A DNA stretch of 64,000 bases from Theobroma cacao. Its lineage: Eukaryota; Streptophyta; Magnoliopsida; Malvales; Malvaceae. Positions 11,567-24,107 of this stretch are shown here, one piece after another. Both the position numbers and the translations under genes were made by a program. Position 1 is the first letter of the stretch. Each line of letters begins with the position of its first letter. The notes under the pieces were generated by a model. The model was not told the origin of the DNA. It saw nothing but the letters and a program-made list of their open reading frames with translations, and searched no databases. The stretch is from positions 25,332,301-25,396,300 of the forward strand of contig NC_030858.1 in the NCBI RefSeq assembly GCF_000208745.1, written 5' to 3'.

Positions 11567-13368
11567 TGTTAGCTTTTTTTTTTTTTTGAAATGACAAAAT
11601 TGGTTGGACTAAATATGCTTTGAAAATGATTGAAAGATGTTTTTAAAGATGAAGAAAATCCTCAAGGATGTTTTAAAGCTGAGCTTAAAAAGAAAGATAT
11701 ATTGAAATGTTAAGATTGATTGAACATGCTTTGAAAGTGAATAATAAAGCTCTTGAACTTATAGAAGTGTTTTTAAGTTTTACCAAAGATTTCTTATTTT
11801 CAAACTCAATGTGCCAACCTAAGAATAGAATTCTCAAAAGCAAAGATTTGATTCTTAAATGAGAAGAAAGCAATATTTATTTCTTTATCATAGGAAGAAT
11901 TAATTCTAAAGATGGGAGAAGTTACTTTTGTAGAAAGCGTCAACCAATAATCAATTCTGAAAGGAAAAGAAGTTAGTTCTTGAAGCTATTGGAATTGGGA
12001 GGAATTGATACCTCAAAGAGCAAGAATCAATTCTAAGAGAACAAAATGCAAAAGGTACAAATGTAAAGAAGAAAGAATCAATTCTCCAAGTAGTAGAAGT
12101 CAATTTTTAGTGAAGAATGAACCAAAAAGCACAAGTTTAAAGATAAAGAATTGATTCTACATGGAGAAGATATCAGTTCTTAGAGCACCAGAAGCAAGAA
12201 TTTGACACTTGGTGACCAAGAAAGAGATGGTATAAATGGATAACATTTGAACGTCAAAAGTCAAGATGAAATTCAAATTTTGGCATCAGTTAGCTGTGAG
12301 AACAAACACCTCAAGGCAAAAGAGTCGATTCTCCAAAAATGCAAAGGTGTCACCTTTGAACCAAGTTGTGGAAAAATTGACATCTCATGAAAAAAGAATC
12401 AATTCTCCAAAGACAAACAATTCCAAACTTTATGAAGAACTGACATCTCATGAAGGAAGAATCCATTCTCCAAAGATAGAAAGTTTCAGACTTCATGAAG
12501 AACTAACATCTCAAAAAAGAAAAATTCATTCTGATGAGACAGAGAGCTCCAGAGTTTATAAAGAACTAGAAACTCATGTTTAAAGAATCGATTCTCCAAG
12601 TGCAATAAAAAGGTGCAAGCTGGCTGGAATGTACAAAAACTTTTTCAAATTTTACTCCAATGCATAAGAAATCACAGAGGCTATAAATATCTACTTTAAG
12701 GAAGTTAAAGGTGTGATTTAAGTGAACATAAAAGACTTTGAATCATCTTTGAAGAAAAAAAAAGAGGAAAAACATTCAAAAGAGTTGTGAGCAGAAAAAT
12801 CATATCTTTGAGCAAAAGTAAAACCTAAAGATCACATTTTTATCCTTCAATCAATACTTCTTGAACTTAAAGCTTCTTTCGTCATTAATTTCTTTTGAGA
12901 AAGCTCTCATCTTTCTAAACCCAAACTTCCTTACCAACCTTGTTAGAGGTTTTAAGAATCCACTATTGTATTGGTTATACCTTTAAGAAAAAGGTAGAGG
13001 AGTTTTTTCTGATCCTTTAAAAGGCTGTATCTTGTGTAAAGGTTGTGCTTTAACCTAAAAAAGATAGCATTTTGGTTGAGATTACGGCTAATCCTATTAA
13101 AAGGCATGTTGTAAAGGTCACGCCTGACCTTGTTGAAAATGCAAGCTGATAGTGGATTGGAACTCCTTGTGCTGTCAAGGGAGAGGACATAGGCATTGGA
13201 AAATTGAACCTTTATAAAAATCTAACTGAGTACTCTTTACCTTTCTGCACTTTGCTCATTTGTTTCATACTCTATTTTTGCTATCTCTCTGTTGTATTTT
13301 CAAAGTTCTTTTGAAAATGAGGGTTCACCCCTTTCTTGGTTACTTTACTGTAAGCTTATCTTCCTAAT
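11567..13368 (+). mobile_element. Solo copia LTR, family E, inserted in CopA integrase
   Basis: The unit starts TGTTAGC and ends CCTAATA (CTAACA with one C-to-T change). It is flanked by GCAAG (11562-11566) and ACAAG (13369-13373), a duplication off by one base. Removing it joins ELYKGK to KPNI of the integrase linker. The 3' part has the copia LTR pattern of repeated short CTTGTAAAGGTT-like blocks and TTCACCCCTTTCTTGGT. Its centre holds many GAATCAATTCTCC motifs and a 63-base minisatellite. It is 1,802 bases long. Confidence 0.75.
12377..12582 (+). repeat. 63-base in-frame minisatellite with GAATC-ATTC palindromes
   Basis: Three units of 63 bases (12377-12439, 12440-12502, 12503-12565) and a partial fourth lie in one open frame of 105 codons (12266-12583). 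The translation repeats every 21 residues: LTSHEKRINSPK, LTSHEGRIHSPK, LTSQKRKIHSDE. Most units contain a GAATCNATTCTCC motif, and just after the array is a perfect palindrome AGAATCGATTCT at 12584-12595. No known protein family is recognised. The open frame may only reflect a repeat length divisible by three. Confidence 0.7.
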
Positions 13369-13973
13369 AACAAGAAACCCAATATATTATATTTTCATCC
13401 ATTTGGTTGTAAATGTTATGTATTAAACAATGGAAAATATAATTTACAAAAATTTGATGCTAAAAGTGATGAAAGAATTTTTCTAGGATATTCTCTAAAC
13501 TCTAAAGCTTATAAAGTATTTAATAAGAGAACACTAGTGGTTGAAGAGTTAATGCATGTGTTATTTGATGATTCTAACCCTTCTTTTAGAAAGGAAGATT
13601 ATGGTGATGATGTAGGTATCTTTCAAGAGCAAATTGAAAGCTTAATCTTAATAAATAAGGTTGCAAAGAAAGTGAAAAGGCACCACAAGAAGAAAAACAT
13701 ATTGAACAAATCATTGACGAAAAAAAGCCTAATTACCCTATTATGAGAAAAAAAGTTGATGAAGGCAAGATCATTAGTGATTCCACTCAAGAGGTAAGGA
13801 CAAAAGCAAGAAACAAACTTGTTTGTGAGTATGTCGCCTTTATTTCTCAAATTGAGCCTAAGAATATTGATGATGCTTTAAATGATGAACCTTGGATTTT
13901 AGTAATGCAAGAGCAACAAAATCAATTTGAAAGAAGTGAGGTATGGGAATTAGTACTTAGACCACATGATGAT
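13369..13973 (+). pseudogene. CopA integrase C-terminus and linker to RT
   Basis: This reads KPNI, then FDAKSDERIFLGYSLNSKAY and FNKRTLVVEE, the typical copia integrase C-terminal region, followed by a variable acidic and lysine-rich linker. At 13743-13973 it gives VCEYVAFISQIEPKNIDDAL and MQEQQNQFERSEVWELV, the start of the reverse transcriptase module. A stop at about 13744 and a frame change separate the two parts. A family-B solo LTR begins at 13974 with duplication ATGAT. Confidence 0.85.
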
Positions 13974-15171
13974 TGTCACGACCCAAATTCTGAGCATGAC
14001 CAACGCATAGGCCCAATGGACATAGTCCACTAAGCCCATGCAAGCTTATTAATCTGACATGTTCATCATTCCATCATAAAATACTAAGTCACATTTCATA
14101 ACTTACGATCAAAGTAATATTAAATAATGCCTACTCATATTGGCATACTAAACAAGTGTATATACATTATCTACAACATGTATCTTAATAATTTACATTA
14201 GGTTTGTCTCTACACAACAAAAGAATACTCGACTTCTAGCGAAGGGACTCGGACGAATGTACGCTACTGAATGCCGAGACACCTACCAAAAGATGGATAC
14301 AAGTCTATGAGGACACCTTGTCCTAGTTACCGACTACCTCGTGATCTGAAAACATGAAGTTGAAAATAGTGAGTATAAACCCAGTGAGTGAACAAAAAAG
14401 GAAACAAGCATACCATAAGGAATGTTTAATGAAATCATGATGCATTCTTTTTTAAAATAATGCAATTTGTTTTTGTTCTTATTAAAACCACTCATGTAAA
14501 CCCCACATGAGTAAATCACTTTATGAAAAGGTCCATGTTCAACAAAAGATTTGGAGAGTGAAAACTTTAATAGCATTCATGCGAATCAGGTCAAATAAAC
14601 GACGGGTCCTCTCTGCAGCGACACTTGATTTAAATTATCAACTAACCGAGGGTTTCTTGACTGGCTGAGGGTTTCTCACCAAACCTCCTCATATTAAGCT
14701 TAATTCATTTATTCCTTAATGTTGGAAATCCATGCTCAAATATGGTAGCAAAGAAGTGGAAAATAGGGCAACAATTGATCAAAATAATGTGAAAAATAGA
14801 AAGTTTTTTGCTGCAGTGAGATTTTGGTCATAAAACAGAAAGTTTCTCGCTGCAGTTAGAAACTACAGTACCTTTCTCGCTGCAGCGAGAATCGATTTTC
14901 GCTGCAGCGAATTTCTGGCCAGCCAACCCCTTCAAAACCAGAGAGTTTCTCGCTGTAGCGAGATTCATTCTCGCTGCAGCGAGAATTAAAACATCAAGAA
15001 AAAGTTTCCTTTTCCCTTAAAACAAAGCCATCCTGCTAAATAACAAAAGCAACATGTAACACATGCAACTTCCAAATTTCAACAAATCAAATGCTCACAT
15101 TTTTGCATTACAACCATATACCATATATGTATATATATATATATATATATATCAATCATCATATANTACCA

Positions 15172-15208
<37 letters not shown>

Positions 15209-16531
15209 CATCATGTACACCCTCCCATCATCATCATCTCATATGCAATGGCTTATGCGCACTCCCACTCGCACATAGCTCGGTCAACAATGGCTTATAT
15301 GCACTTCTACTCGCACATAGTCGGGTCCACATCAACATACAAATAAGCACCCAATGCATATCATGCATATTATCATATTTTGATAACACATAACCCATTG
15401 TATAACACATTTTCACAATATAAAATCACTTCACTAAAGGCTTGTTCCCTAGATACATTTTCAAAGACGAGTTGGATAAAATCATTCACATTCCTCAAAA
15501 CAAGTTTGAAATGCAAGTCCACTCATTGGTATATTGTTGAGCCTTTTGCTGACTCTAATTCCTCTAATGCTCCAATTGGGATAATGGGGCTTCGTTAGAA
15601 CCTAGAATCACATTAGCATCAGCATTATGTTAATTCACACACTATAAACTCTAAAAGCTATCTCTTAACTAGCTTTCAATTGCCATTTTAAATGGATATC
15701 TATGTTCACTAGCTAATCACATTAGAGTCAATACACAATCTTAACAATAAACTCACAAATTAATCACTAAACATTATCAACACTTAAAACTCAATTCTAA
15801 TTTACTACTCACCTTGATAGTTTTGTAACTTTGAAATTCTTTCCAACAATTCCCAAGCTTATTATAAGGCTTTCATTCTTTTTCTCTCTCTAAACACTTA
15901 ACTAGTGAGAGAAAATATGGAAGTAGGATTTTTCAAGGGTTTTAAAGTAAGAGAGTGAAAGAATACAAGGGTTCTAGTCAAAAAGGGCTCAAAGGTATGA
16001 AAACTAAAGATAGAGAGAGAAAATTATGTAAGCTCCTTATCAAGCTTCCATGGAGGATGGAAGCAACATGAGATGGGAAGAGGAGAAGAAGAAGAAGCTG
16101 CTGAAAATTCAAGAAGCTGCTGGAAGAAAGAAATATTTATAGCCCAAGCTTATCCACTCCAATTAAATTACCAAAATGCCCATCCACAAATTAACTTATT
16201 CTCCTCCAATCTTTTATGCAATCTTTTTGCTCTTTTGACACTAGGACAAGGTCCATAATGGTCTAGAAATGTTCGGGTTCATGAAAACTTAAAAATTTTG
16301 ACTCGAGATGAAAAATGACCATTTTGCCCGTATTGTGAAAATCATCAAAATTTTTGTTTCCTTTTCATTTTACCCATATTTTCTTCATTCATTTATGCCT
16401 TAGGCCTACTTAGGCGATAATATTGTTTAAAATCTTACTTTTATGGGTTTGGTAAGGAAGACGAAATTACCCCTGATCAGGGATATCGAGTATACTTCCC
16501 TTTACGAGTCTATAAAGGTCAAGGTCTCATA
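13974..16531 (-). mobile_element. Solo LTR, family B, reverse orientation, inserted in CopA RT
   Basis: On the plus strand this runs from TGTCACGACCC at 13974 to GTCTCATA at 16531 (CACA with one C-to-T change). It is flanked by a perfect duplication ATGAT (13969-13973 and 16532-16536). Reverse-strand landmarks match the forward copies at 33778 and 55754: a TATA box (TATTTATAG near 16136), the 42-base tandem repeat (15240-15340), the palindrome array (14610-14990) and TA microsatellites near 15125-15205. It has no coding capacity. It is 2,558 bases long. Confidence 0.87.
14610..14990 (-). repeat. Palindrome array TCTCGCTGCAGCGAGA (family B LTR)
   Basis: About nine copies or half-copies of a 16-base perfect palindrome with a CTGCAG core lie here. 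Perfect copies are at 14875-14890 and 14968-14983. Variants (CTGTAG, CTACAG, GCAGTGAG) differ mostly by C-to-T or G-to-A changes. The copies are separated by short A-rich spacers such as AACAGAAAGTT. The same array recurs in every other family-B copy. Confidence 0.85.
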
Positions 16532-16863
16532 ATGATCCCATTGTAAGAACTAAATAGGTGTCTAGAAATAAGATGGATGAACATGGAAATATAACTAGAA
16601 ATAAAGCTAGATTGGTGGGTAAAGGATATAGCCCAAAGGTATAGACTATGATGAAACATATGCACCAATAGCTAGTTTAGTGGCCATTAAGATGTTATTA
16701 GCATTTGCATGTTACATAAATTTCAAATTGTTTCAAATGGATGTCAAAAGTGCTTTCTTAAATGGGAAAATTAATGAAGAGATATATGTAAAACAACCAT
16801 CCAGATTTGAAAAGTCCAACCTTTCCCAACCATGTGTTTAAACTCAAAAAGGCTTTATACGAT
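16532..16863 (+). pseudogene. CopA reverse transcriptase, N-terminal half (broken)
   Basis: After the ATGAT duplication, RVT_2 homology resumes: DPIVRTK, then NKARLVGKGY, ASLVAIK-like and LNGKINEEIYVK pieces in several frames, to KALYDLG at the right edge (the LYGLKQAPRAWY position). The rest of the palm, including the YVDD catalytic segment, is absent. It is replaced by the truncated LTR at 16864-17662. Confidence 0.82.
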
Positions 16864-17662
16864 CTTGGTTTGGTTTCAATGTTCAAACTTTATTTAATGA
16901 TGCTTTGTGAGATTATGAGGAACTAATTGTGTTATCTAAGATTATGATTGAACTTAATACGTAGTCTAAATTATTTATTTCTATTTTGCTTATGTTTGAT
17001 GGTTTAAACTTGCTTATTTTGTTCTGTTCTTAATGCTTCTAATTGCCTGATCACTAATTAAATTGAATTGAAAACCTAAATTAAACCTTGCTGAAGGAGA
17101 TTTAGAGTAAACTTTGACTAGAATAGCGTATGATCAAATGCACTTAGTTAATTAAGTGGTTTGATTTGCACATAAGGTAGACATACTCCTATAAGCTATA
17201 TGTAGCCAAGATTAAAGCATGAACTTAATGAATCTTTCTTTAATTTAATTTGCATAGACATATAGTAAGTTAATTGGGAGAGACATTTTTATAAGAAAAT
17301 CGACAGAGACTTGTAAATAATTTAGGACTCTAGGTTAGCAACTTAATCCATTAAAGTAAGTTAAGAGAAAGATATAATATTCAAATGAAGTATTGAAGGA
17401 TATCATAATCTTAAGTCTGGTAGTTGATTGAGTTCTTTTAAACAAATTTACTGATTAATTTTAGATTAGTTTTAGTTTTAATGTGTTAGATTTAATTTTA
17501 CTTTTTAATAATTTAAATTTGGTTGTTTGAATAAGATTATATTGTGTTAATTTTAGTAGTTAATAGTAGGAATTAAATCAATTCTCTGTGGGATTGACAT
17601 TCTAGTTTTCACTAGATTGCTTTTTTAATGATACATGCACTAGCATCGATAATCCGACAACA
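16864..17662 (+). repeat. Truncated family-D LTR replacing the RT palm
   Basis: This is homologous to 9465-10261, the second half of the family-D LTR, and ends CGACAACA at 17662. The first ~730 bases of the LTR are missing, together with the RT segment that would lie between KALYGLK and the C-terminal LYLTASRPD region. No matching target duplication is visible on the two sides. This suggests that a deletion took out the LTR start and host RT sequence together. Confidence 0.78.
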
Positions 17663-18337
17663 TGACCCTAAACTACATATAGATCAATGATAAGTTTTTT
17701 GCTTTGTTTTACCACTAGTAGACCTACATAAGCTTTAGTGTAGGGTTGTGTGCTAGGTTTTAATCATCAGCTAAAGAGTTTCACTTAAGTACTGTCAAAA
17801 GACTATTTAGATACCTTAATGACAGACCTAACTTAGGTTTATGGTACCCAAAGAACTCATCCTTTGACTTACATTCTTACTCAGATGTCGATTTTGAAGG
17901 ATGTAAAGTTGATAGAAAAAGCACATCCAAAACTTGCCAATTCTTAAGGAAAATGCTAATATCATGGTTTTCCAAGAAGCAAAATAGTGTAGCCCAATCC
18001 ACAAACGGAGCCAAATATGTAGCAACCGATAGTTGTTATGCCTAAATTCTTTAGATGAAACAATAATTTGAGGACTATGGGTTATCAATGGAAAAGATTC
18101 TCATTAAGTGTGATAATACTATTGCTATTAATCTCGCCAAAAACCTTATCCATCACTCTAAAACAAAGCATATTGAAATAAGACATCACTTCATTAGAGA
18201 TCATGTACAAAAAGAAGGCATATTCTTCCAATATGTATGCACTCAAGATTAAATAGCTGACATTTGTACTAAGCCATTAGATATAGAAACCTTTTTCAAG
18301 ATTAGAGGAGCACTAGGTATTACGAATATGCCATAAC
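17663..18337 (+). pseudogene. CopA RT C-terminus and RNase H (broken)
   Basis: The frames contain FSVGLCARF and KRLFRYLNDR-like pieces (17730-17820), then YSDVDFEGCKVDRKSTSKTC and SWFSKKQNSVAQST (from about 17876), CDNTIAINLAKN, TKHIEIRHHFIRDH and ADICTKPLD. These are the RNase H module and the conserved C-terminal end of copia pol. Stops (for example CYA-stop-ILWM) and frameshifts inactivate it. Confidence 0.85.
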
Positions 18338-19396
18338 TAATTGACAAATCTATGTTTTGACTTATATAGGTACTAGTATACTTGATTTTTTTCTTTTTTA
18401 ATTGACATTTTATTGTTGCTTGACTATTCTTGTTCATATTATATGTGTAACTATGTATGGTTTATACTTACTTATGCTTATCTATGTATATATATTTATA
18501 TTTGAACTTAAAAGATAAAATGCCTACATTTTTACATACACACACACACACACATACATATTTATGTGTGGCATTTTTTATTTTTTCACAATATAGTGAT
18601 ATATTCCATAATACCTTGATTAAATATCTTACTCTTACACATCATGCTCACATTATGTGCATACCTATAAATGCTTTATACTTGATTATGCTTGTTTTTA
18701 TATGCATATCCAACTTGAACCTAAAGAATCAAATGTTCACACTTTACTTATAAATGCATTAAATGTAATGTGCCTTGATTGAAATGGTTGAATATATTTC
18801 TTCATGCTTTAATTGAACATCTTGAGTAGAAATATATTATGACTTGCTTATACATGTTGCTTCTTGGATATGCTATATGAATATATTTCCCTTATGCTTT
18901 GATTTACTACATACTGAATGGAAACATATCTTGATTTAATACTTTCAAATTATGATGAGTGGATATATTTCTTGATCTCTTAATTGAATATTTTGCATGG
19001 AAGTATATCTTATTGTATTGATTTAATAGTTAAAGAAGATTATTAGACTCAATGTTTATTCATACTTATTGATTATCATTGATCATTGTCTCTTGAATTT
19101 AACTGTTTAAAGCTCACACTTCAATTCCTTTATGATATAACAAAAGGGGCAGAAGGTTTATGAGCACATTGAAATGCTCTTATATTAGCTAAAATTTTCT
19201 TCTAGACAACATTTTTGAACTTCATGCATAAATTGAGGGGGAAAATTTTTAAAGCTCATATTCATTTCTTGTATCCTTCTCACTTACACTTAAATGTCCT
19301 TAACAAGGGCATAGAGACTAATTAAGTTAAGGGGACATTTCAAGAAATTTCAAATGCAATATACTCATGTTTTTGTCATACCAAAAAAGGGGAGAT
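18338..19396 (+). other. CopA 3' tail with paired polypurine tracts
   Basis: This is non-coding and homologous to 1190-2199. It has an AC microsatellite at about 18539-18553 and degenerate AT-rich units around GGAAATATATC-like motifs between about 18590 and 19020. One purine tract (AAAAGGGG) lies at 19142-19149, and the LTR-proximal tract AAAAAAGGGGAGA ends at 19395. Doubled polypurine tracts are a known trait of Sirevirus-like copia elements. Confidence 0.72.
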
Positions 19397-20448
19397 CGTT
19401 AGCCTTGAGTTGCATCATGTTTTGATTTGATGAAAATTATTTGTTATCTTGAACTTAATGTCAAGCATCTGAAATTATCTCAAATATATTTTTAATCCCC
19501 TAAGGCCACATAATTGTTTGAAAAGTAATGCATCATTAGAAAATATCATAAAAACTTTCAAACAATGCATATTCAGCTAAGAAAACAAAGAGCAAACATG
19601 CCTTAAATTATTATTTGATTGTAGGAACAAGACAAAGAAGAAATAGCTCTAAAAAGGCACCAAAAAGTTAAGGAAACCTCATAACCAAGTCAAGATTTGA
19701 TCTTAGAGAAGCTCAAGTCGATCCAAAGGCAAAAAAAAGTGCAAAACTTGAAGAACATAAAACCATAGTTGACCTTGGAATGCCTATAGTCGACCTTGTT
19801 CCAAAAAGCTCAAGAAAATGAAGAACTGAATAGACATAGTTGACCCTAGCTCAAGTATAGTCAACCTTGACAAGTCAAAAGCATGAGAAAGAGGACTTGA
19901 CAAAGCCATAGTAGACCTTGACAAAGGGGTAGTCGACAACCACAACCTAAACTTGCAAAAATCATGCTCTCGGGAGTTAGATTAAATAGAGGAAGGTTAT
20001 ACTCAATTATGGAACCTAATTTGAGAAATTTGAAAAGCATAGTTGACCTTAAGAGCGTTATAGTCGACCCTCAAGCTTCAACAATAGTTAGATTTGATTC
20101 AAATTTGTGTCTAACGACTCCAAACTTCACACCAATTATAAATAGCTATTTGGATGCAAGATAAGATCTAAGATAAAGTTTCAAACCCTAGAGAGAACAC
20201 CAAAAGCTTATCCTCACTCTCTAGCTTCATTTTAGTCTTCCACCAAACTAAGAAAGGTTCTATACTTTCTTCATTCAAGATGAAATTTCTTCTCTCACTA
20301 CACTCAAGCTTAAACTCCTAGCACCCAGCCTTTGTAGAGGCATTTCCTTGCTACACTTTGTACTCAATTGTAAAGGTTCTAGTTTAACCTTGGAAAGATA
20401 TTTGTGGGTTTATGGTTGAGCTCATCAAAACCATTGTTGAAAGGCTTT

Positions 20449-23416
20449 TGTCACGACCCGAAACCTCCCTCGGGCCTATGACAACTGCCGTGACATCCCG
20501 ATTGACACTCATTATCCGGAATGCCAATCGGAACCTCGCAAGGCTAACGAATCAGTTTCTTGCCTTTCTTGTGAGCAATCATTGTTAAATATCGAGTTTT
20601 AAGAAAATATAAACTATTTTAGATCGAAAACAATCAAAATAAAATTTTCGCCACATAGGGGTATTTTGGTCATTTTTACCAAAAAATTTTGAAACCTAAT
20701 AAAGATACACCGTATGGTAGAAAAATATCTATTGCCGATTAAAAATAAATTTTTGTAATCTAAATCATTCATTTAGAGTGAAAAGTTGACTAATTAAACT
20801 AAATAAAAATATTTGATAATATATTTCATTTTCTTATAAAATAATTTTTATAGAACTATACATAAATAATTTTTTGTAGCATGAGAATAAAATAGATTCA
20901 TACATACAATAATTTACAAAGTTATAATGTACAACAATAATTACAATGACAAGTGGCGCATAAATACACCCAGTATTGGTAATAGTAACCTACTGTCTAT
21001 GGGATGAGGGGTCAATTGGAATCCTCGACAAAATTAGATATCTACAAGCTACCATAGGCCTGAAATGTTTGGAAAAGAGGTGGGTGAGATTTTGCAATCC
21101 CAATGAGTAAACAGACATTATCATAAATATCTAAAGGTGAGTAAAATAGAGGCAAGTTTAAACAACAAATCACAAACCATTTCATAAGGTTTTCAATTTC
21201 TTTCTTAAACCATAAAATATTTGTAATTTACCAAAACAGTTGTTAAGGCTTATGACTTTTATTAAAACAATGACTCAAGCCAAAATCTAGTCCTCGGGGA
21301 TACCTTGGCCAAGGCATCTAACCGAGTTCGCCAAGGTTGTTAAGATATTTACATGTTAAACACATTCTAGTTTTGAAAACAAGCCGTTTCTTGGCGTTGG
21401 TCGAGTTACACATTCACGTAGGGGTTCGACGTGAAGTGAACTCTAACACTACCCTGAGAGTTACCCTCCTCGCCTCTACAACCGGAGTAACTATGAAATC
21501 GGGTTTACCATACCCCTCTAATAGGCAGTCCACAAAAACTCGTCACTACAATGACTAAACTCACCAATTTTAATAAAATTTCGACAATATAACGTGGCTT
21601 TTATTTATTTATCCAGCCTGCATAGTAAAAGACAGCTTACATTATATTCCCAATGCAATTATAAAATATAGCCACATATACTCATATATCATAAGCCATT
21701 CATAAGAAAATATATTTTTCAAGACAATTGGTAGCCTCCAATTACTCAATTTCATAATCAACACAATTTTATAATCAATACAATATATTTTTATTTGTCA
21801 CATTTATTTCTAAAACATCAAAAATCCCGTTTTAATCTCATTTTCGTTTCATAAAATACATAAAGAGCATTTAAAAATAAACTCTAGATAATTTACAATA
21901 ATAATAGGTTTACTCACCGTTTGTACATATAAAATGCTTCTTAAGTGCCCCGATCACTGTTGGTCGGGTACGACTTCCTTGCTTTTACCGGAAGGCTCTC
22001 CTCCTAGACACATTGCAAAATTTACCTAATTCATCACATTGATGCTAAATCACTATATAATTGACTTAAATCCTATACTAATGCATGGTATGAAATGCAA
22101 TAGCCTAAAACGGCTTAAACGCAGTATTAACCTATTTTTGGCACTTTACCCGATAAATTGCTAACGCGCTCCATTTTAGCTCTAAATCGTCCCATTCTCT
22201 CTCCAAAATTTCTAACCATTAAATATCAGCCAATAACCTTCTAAAATCACCAAAATCAGTTCACTTCCCTCCTTGGAAAATTCGGCCAAAAATGGGACAT
22301 TTACTCGGTAAATTTTCTACTTTGTTTTTCTATCACATTTAACCATTTTTCATCATTTTCTCTTCATTTCTCTTAGAATAAAAATCAGATCATCATCATT
22401 GTACCTCATTGCAGATTCGGCCAAGGGTGGGTATTATGAAAATTTAATGCTTTCTTGCCCAATTTAATTTCTAAACACATTTAACTAACTAAAACTATCA
22501 ATTTAACTAAAAATCAAAACCTAAAAATTTCAATTTCTCCCCCCTTGAAATTCGGTCAGCCCTTTATGTCACTTTTAGATCCCTCTCCTCAAGCATGCTA
22601 AATGGAAACAAATGCATAGGAAAGGTAGAAATCAAGCTAAAGTCGAAAATCTTACCATTAGACGTGTAAACGGGCGAAAAACGAGAATTCCCCTTTAAAT
22701 TTTCTTGTTTCTCTTCGATTTTTCTTTTTTTCTTCCTTTCCTCTCTATTTTCTCTCTTGTTCTCCCTTATGGCCAGCCATCACTTAAAATGAGGTTTAAA
22801 TGGGCTGACTTTTCATTAAAATAATATTAAATCATTAAAAAGTACCATGTGTCACTTTCCCATTAGCCCATTTTTAAAATTTCGTCTTTTAAACTTCAAT
22901 TTTTCACCACTTAACATACCATAGTTGTTCATACCAAAAATAAATAAATCCTATGATTTTGACAAGTTCTGGGTGGTGAAAATTACGGTTTTTATCCCGA
23001 GATGATAAAATTACCGTTTTGCCCCTATATTCCAAAAATTGCCTGAATTGAAAATTTTCACTTCCTATCATTAAATTATACTCCAAATAGTTAATCTTGG
23101 TCAAAAATTTCACTCCAAGATCAAATTATTATCTTAGGTGGCAAAATAACGATTTTGCCCCTAAACATCAAAATTTTCAATTTTTCCCCAAATGAACCCT
23201 CAAACTCCGAACAATCATTTTTAGTCATTCTTCGACTGTAAAATATTAAATTTCATCCTACGATTCCTATTTAAACTAGTTCGAGGTTAAATCCACTCAA
23301 GTGTACCGTTAGGTACAATACCAGGTTTCGTCTATTCTTAGAGACTTTCCTAGCGTAATAACATGCTACTCAGTGCATATATGTCATGACATGGGTTTAT
23401 AGGGTCGGGTTTTACA
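20449..23416 (-). mobile_element. Solo LTR, family A, reverse orientation
   Basis: On the plus strand this runs from TGTCACGACCCG at 20449 to GGGTTTTACA at 23416, 2,968 bases. The flanks are GCTTT (20444-20448) and ACTTT (23417-23421), a duplication off by one base. It is the reverse complement of the unit at 5571-8485 through most of its length (for example the CCGGAATGCCAATCGG block near 20517 against the same block at 8405). No coding domain or primer site is present. Confidence 0.83.
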
Positions 23417-24107
23417 ACTTTGCTCGATCCCGTGAAAACGTATTGTAAAGGTTTCCCTTGATTCTGTAAAAAGCTTGTCACGACCCAAATTTCGGGCCAT
23501 GACCGGCGCATGGGCCCAATGGACATAGTCCACTAAGCCCAAGCAAGCCTATTAATTTGACGTGTTCATCATTCCATCATAACTGCTAAGTCATATTTCA
23601 TAACTTATAATCAAAATAAAATTAAACATTTGCCACCTCATACTAGCATACCAACAAGTATATATATACATTGTCTACAACATGCATCTTAATAATCTAC
23701 ATTAGGTTTATCTATACACAATAAAAAGAAACTCGGTGTCCAGCGGAGAAACTTGATGAATGTACATCTACTGAATGCCAAGGTACCTACCAAAAGATGG
23801 TTACAAGTCTACAAGGACACCTCATCCTAGTTACCGGCTGCCTCGTGATCTGAAAACATGAAGTTGAAAATGGTGAGTATAAACCTAGTGAGTGAACAAG
23901 AAAAGGAACAAACAACAATAAGGGAGAATTTAAAATCATGATGCACTTGTTTCAAAATAATGCAATTTAGTTCCATTCATATTAAAAACCCCTCATCAAG
24001 CCCTTAAATGATTAATCATTTGAAAATCATGAACCCATACATAACGAACCATTTAAAGAGTGAAAGCTTCAATGATACGCAAGCAAGTCAAATACGATAA
24101 CGAATCT

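Noticed and set aside
15091..15598. ORFs in the TA microsatellite and 42-base repeat region
   Set aside because: Low-complexity translation on both strands within a solo LTR. Repeat length divisible by three keeps frames open.
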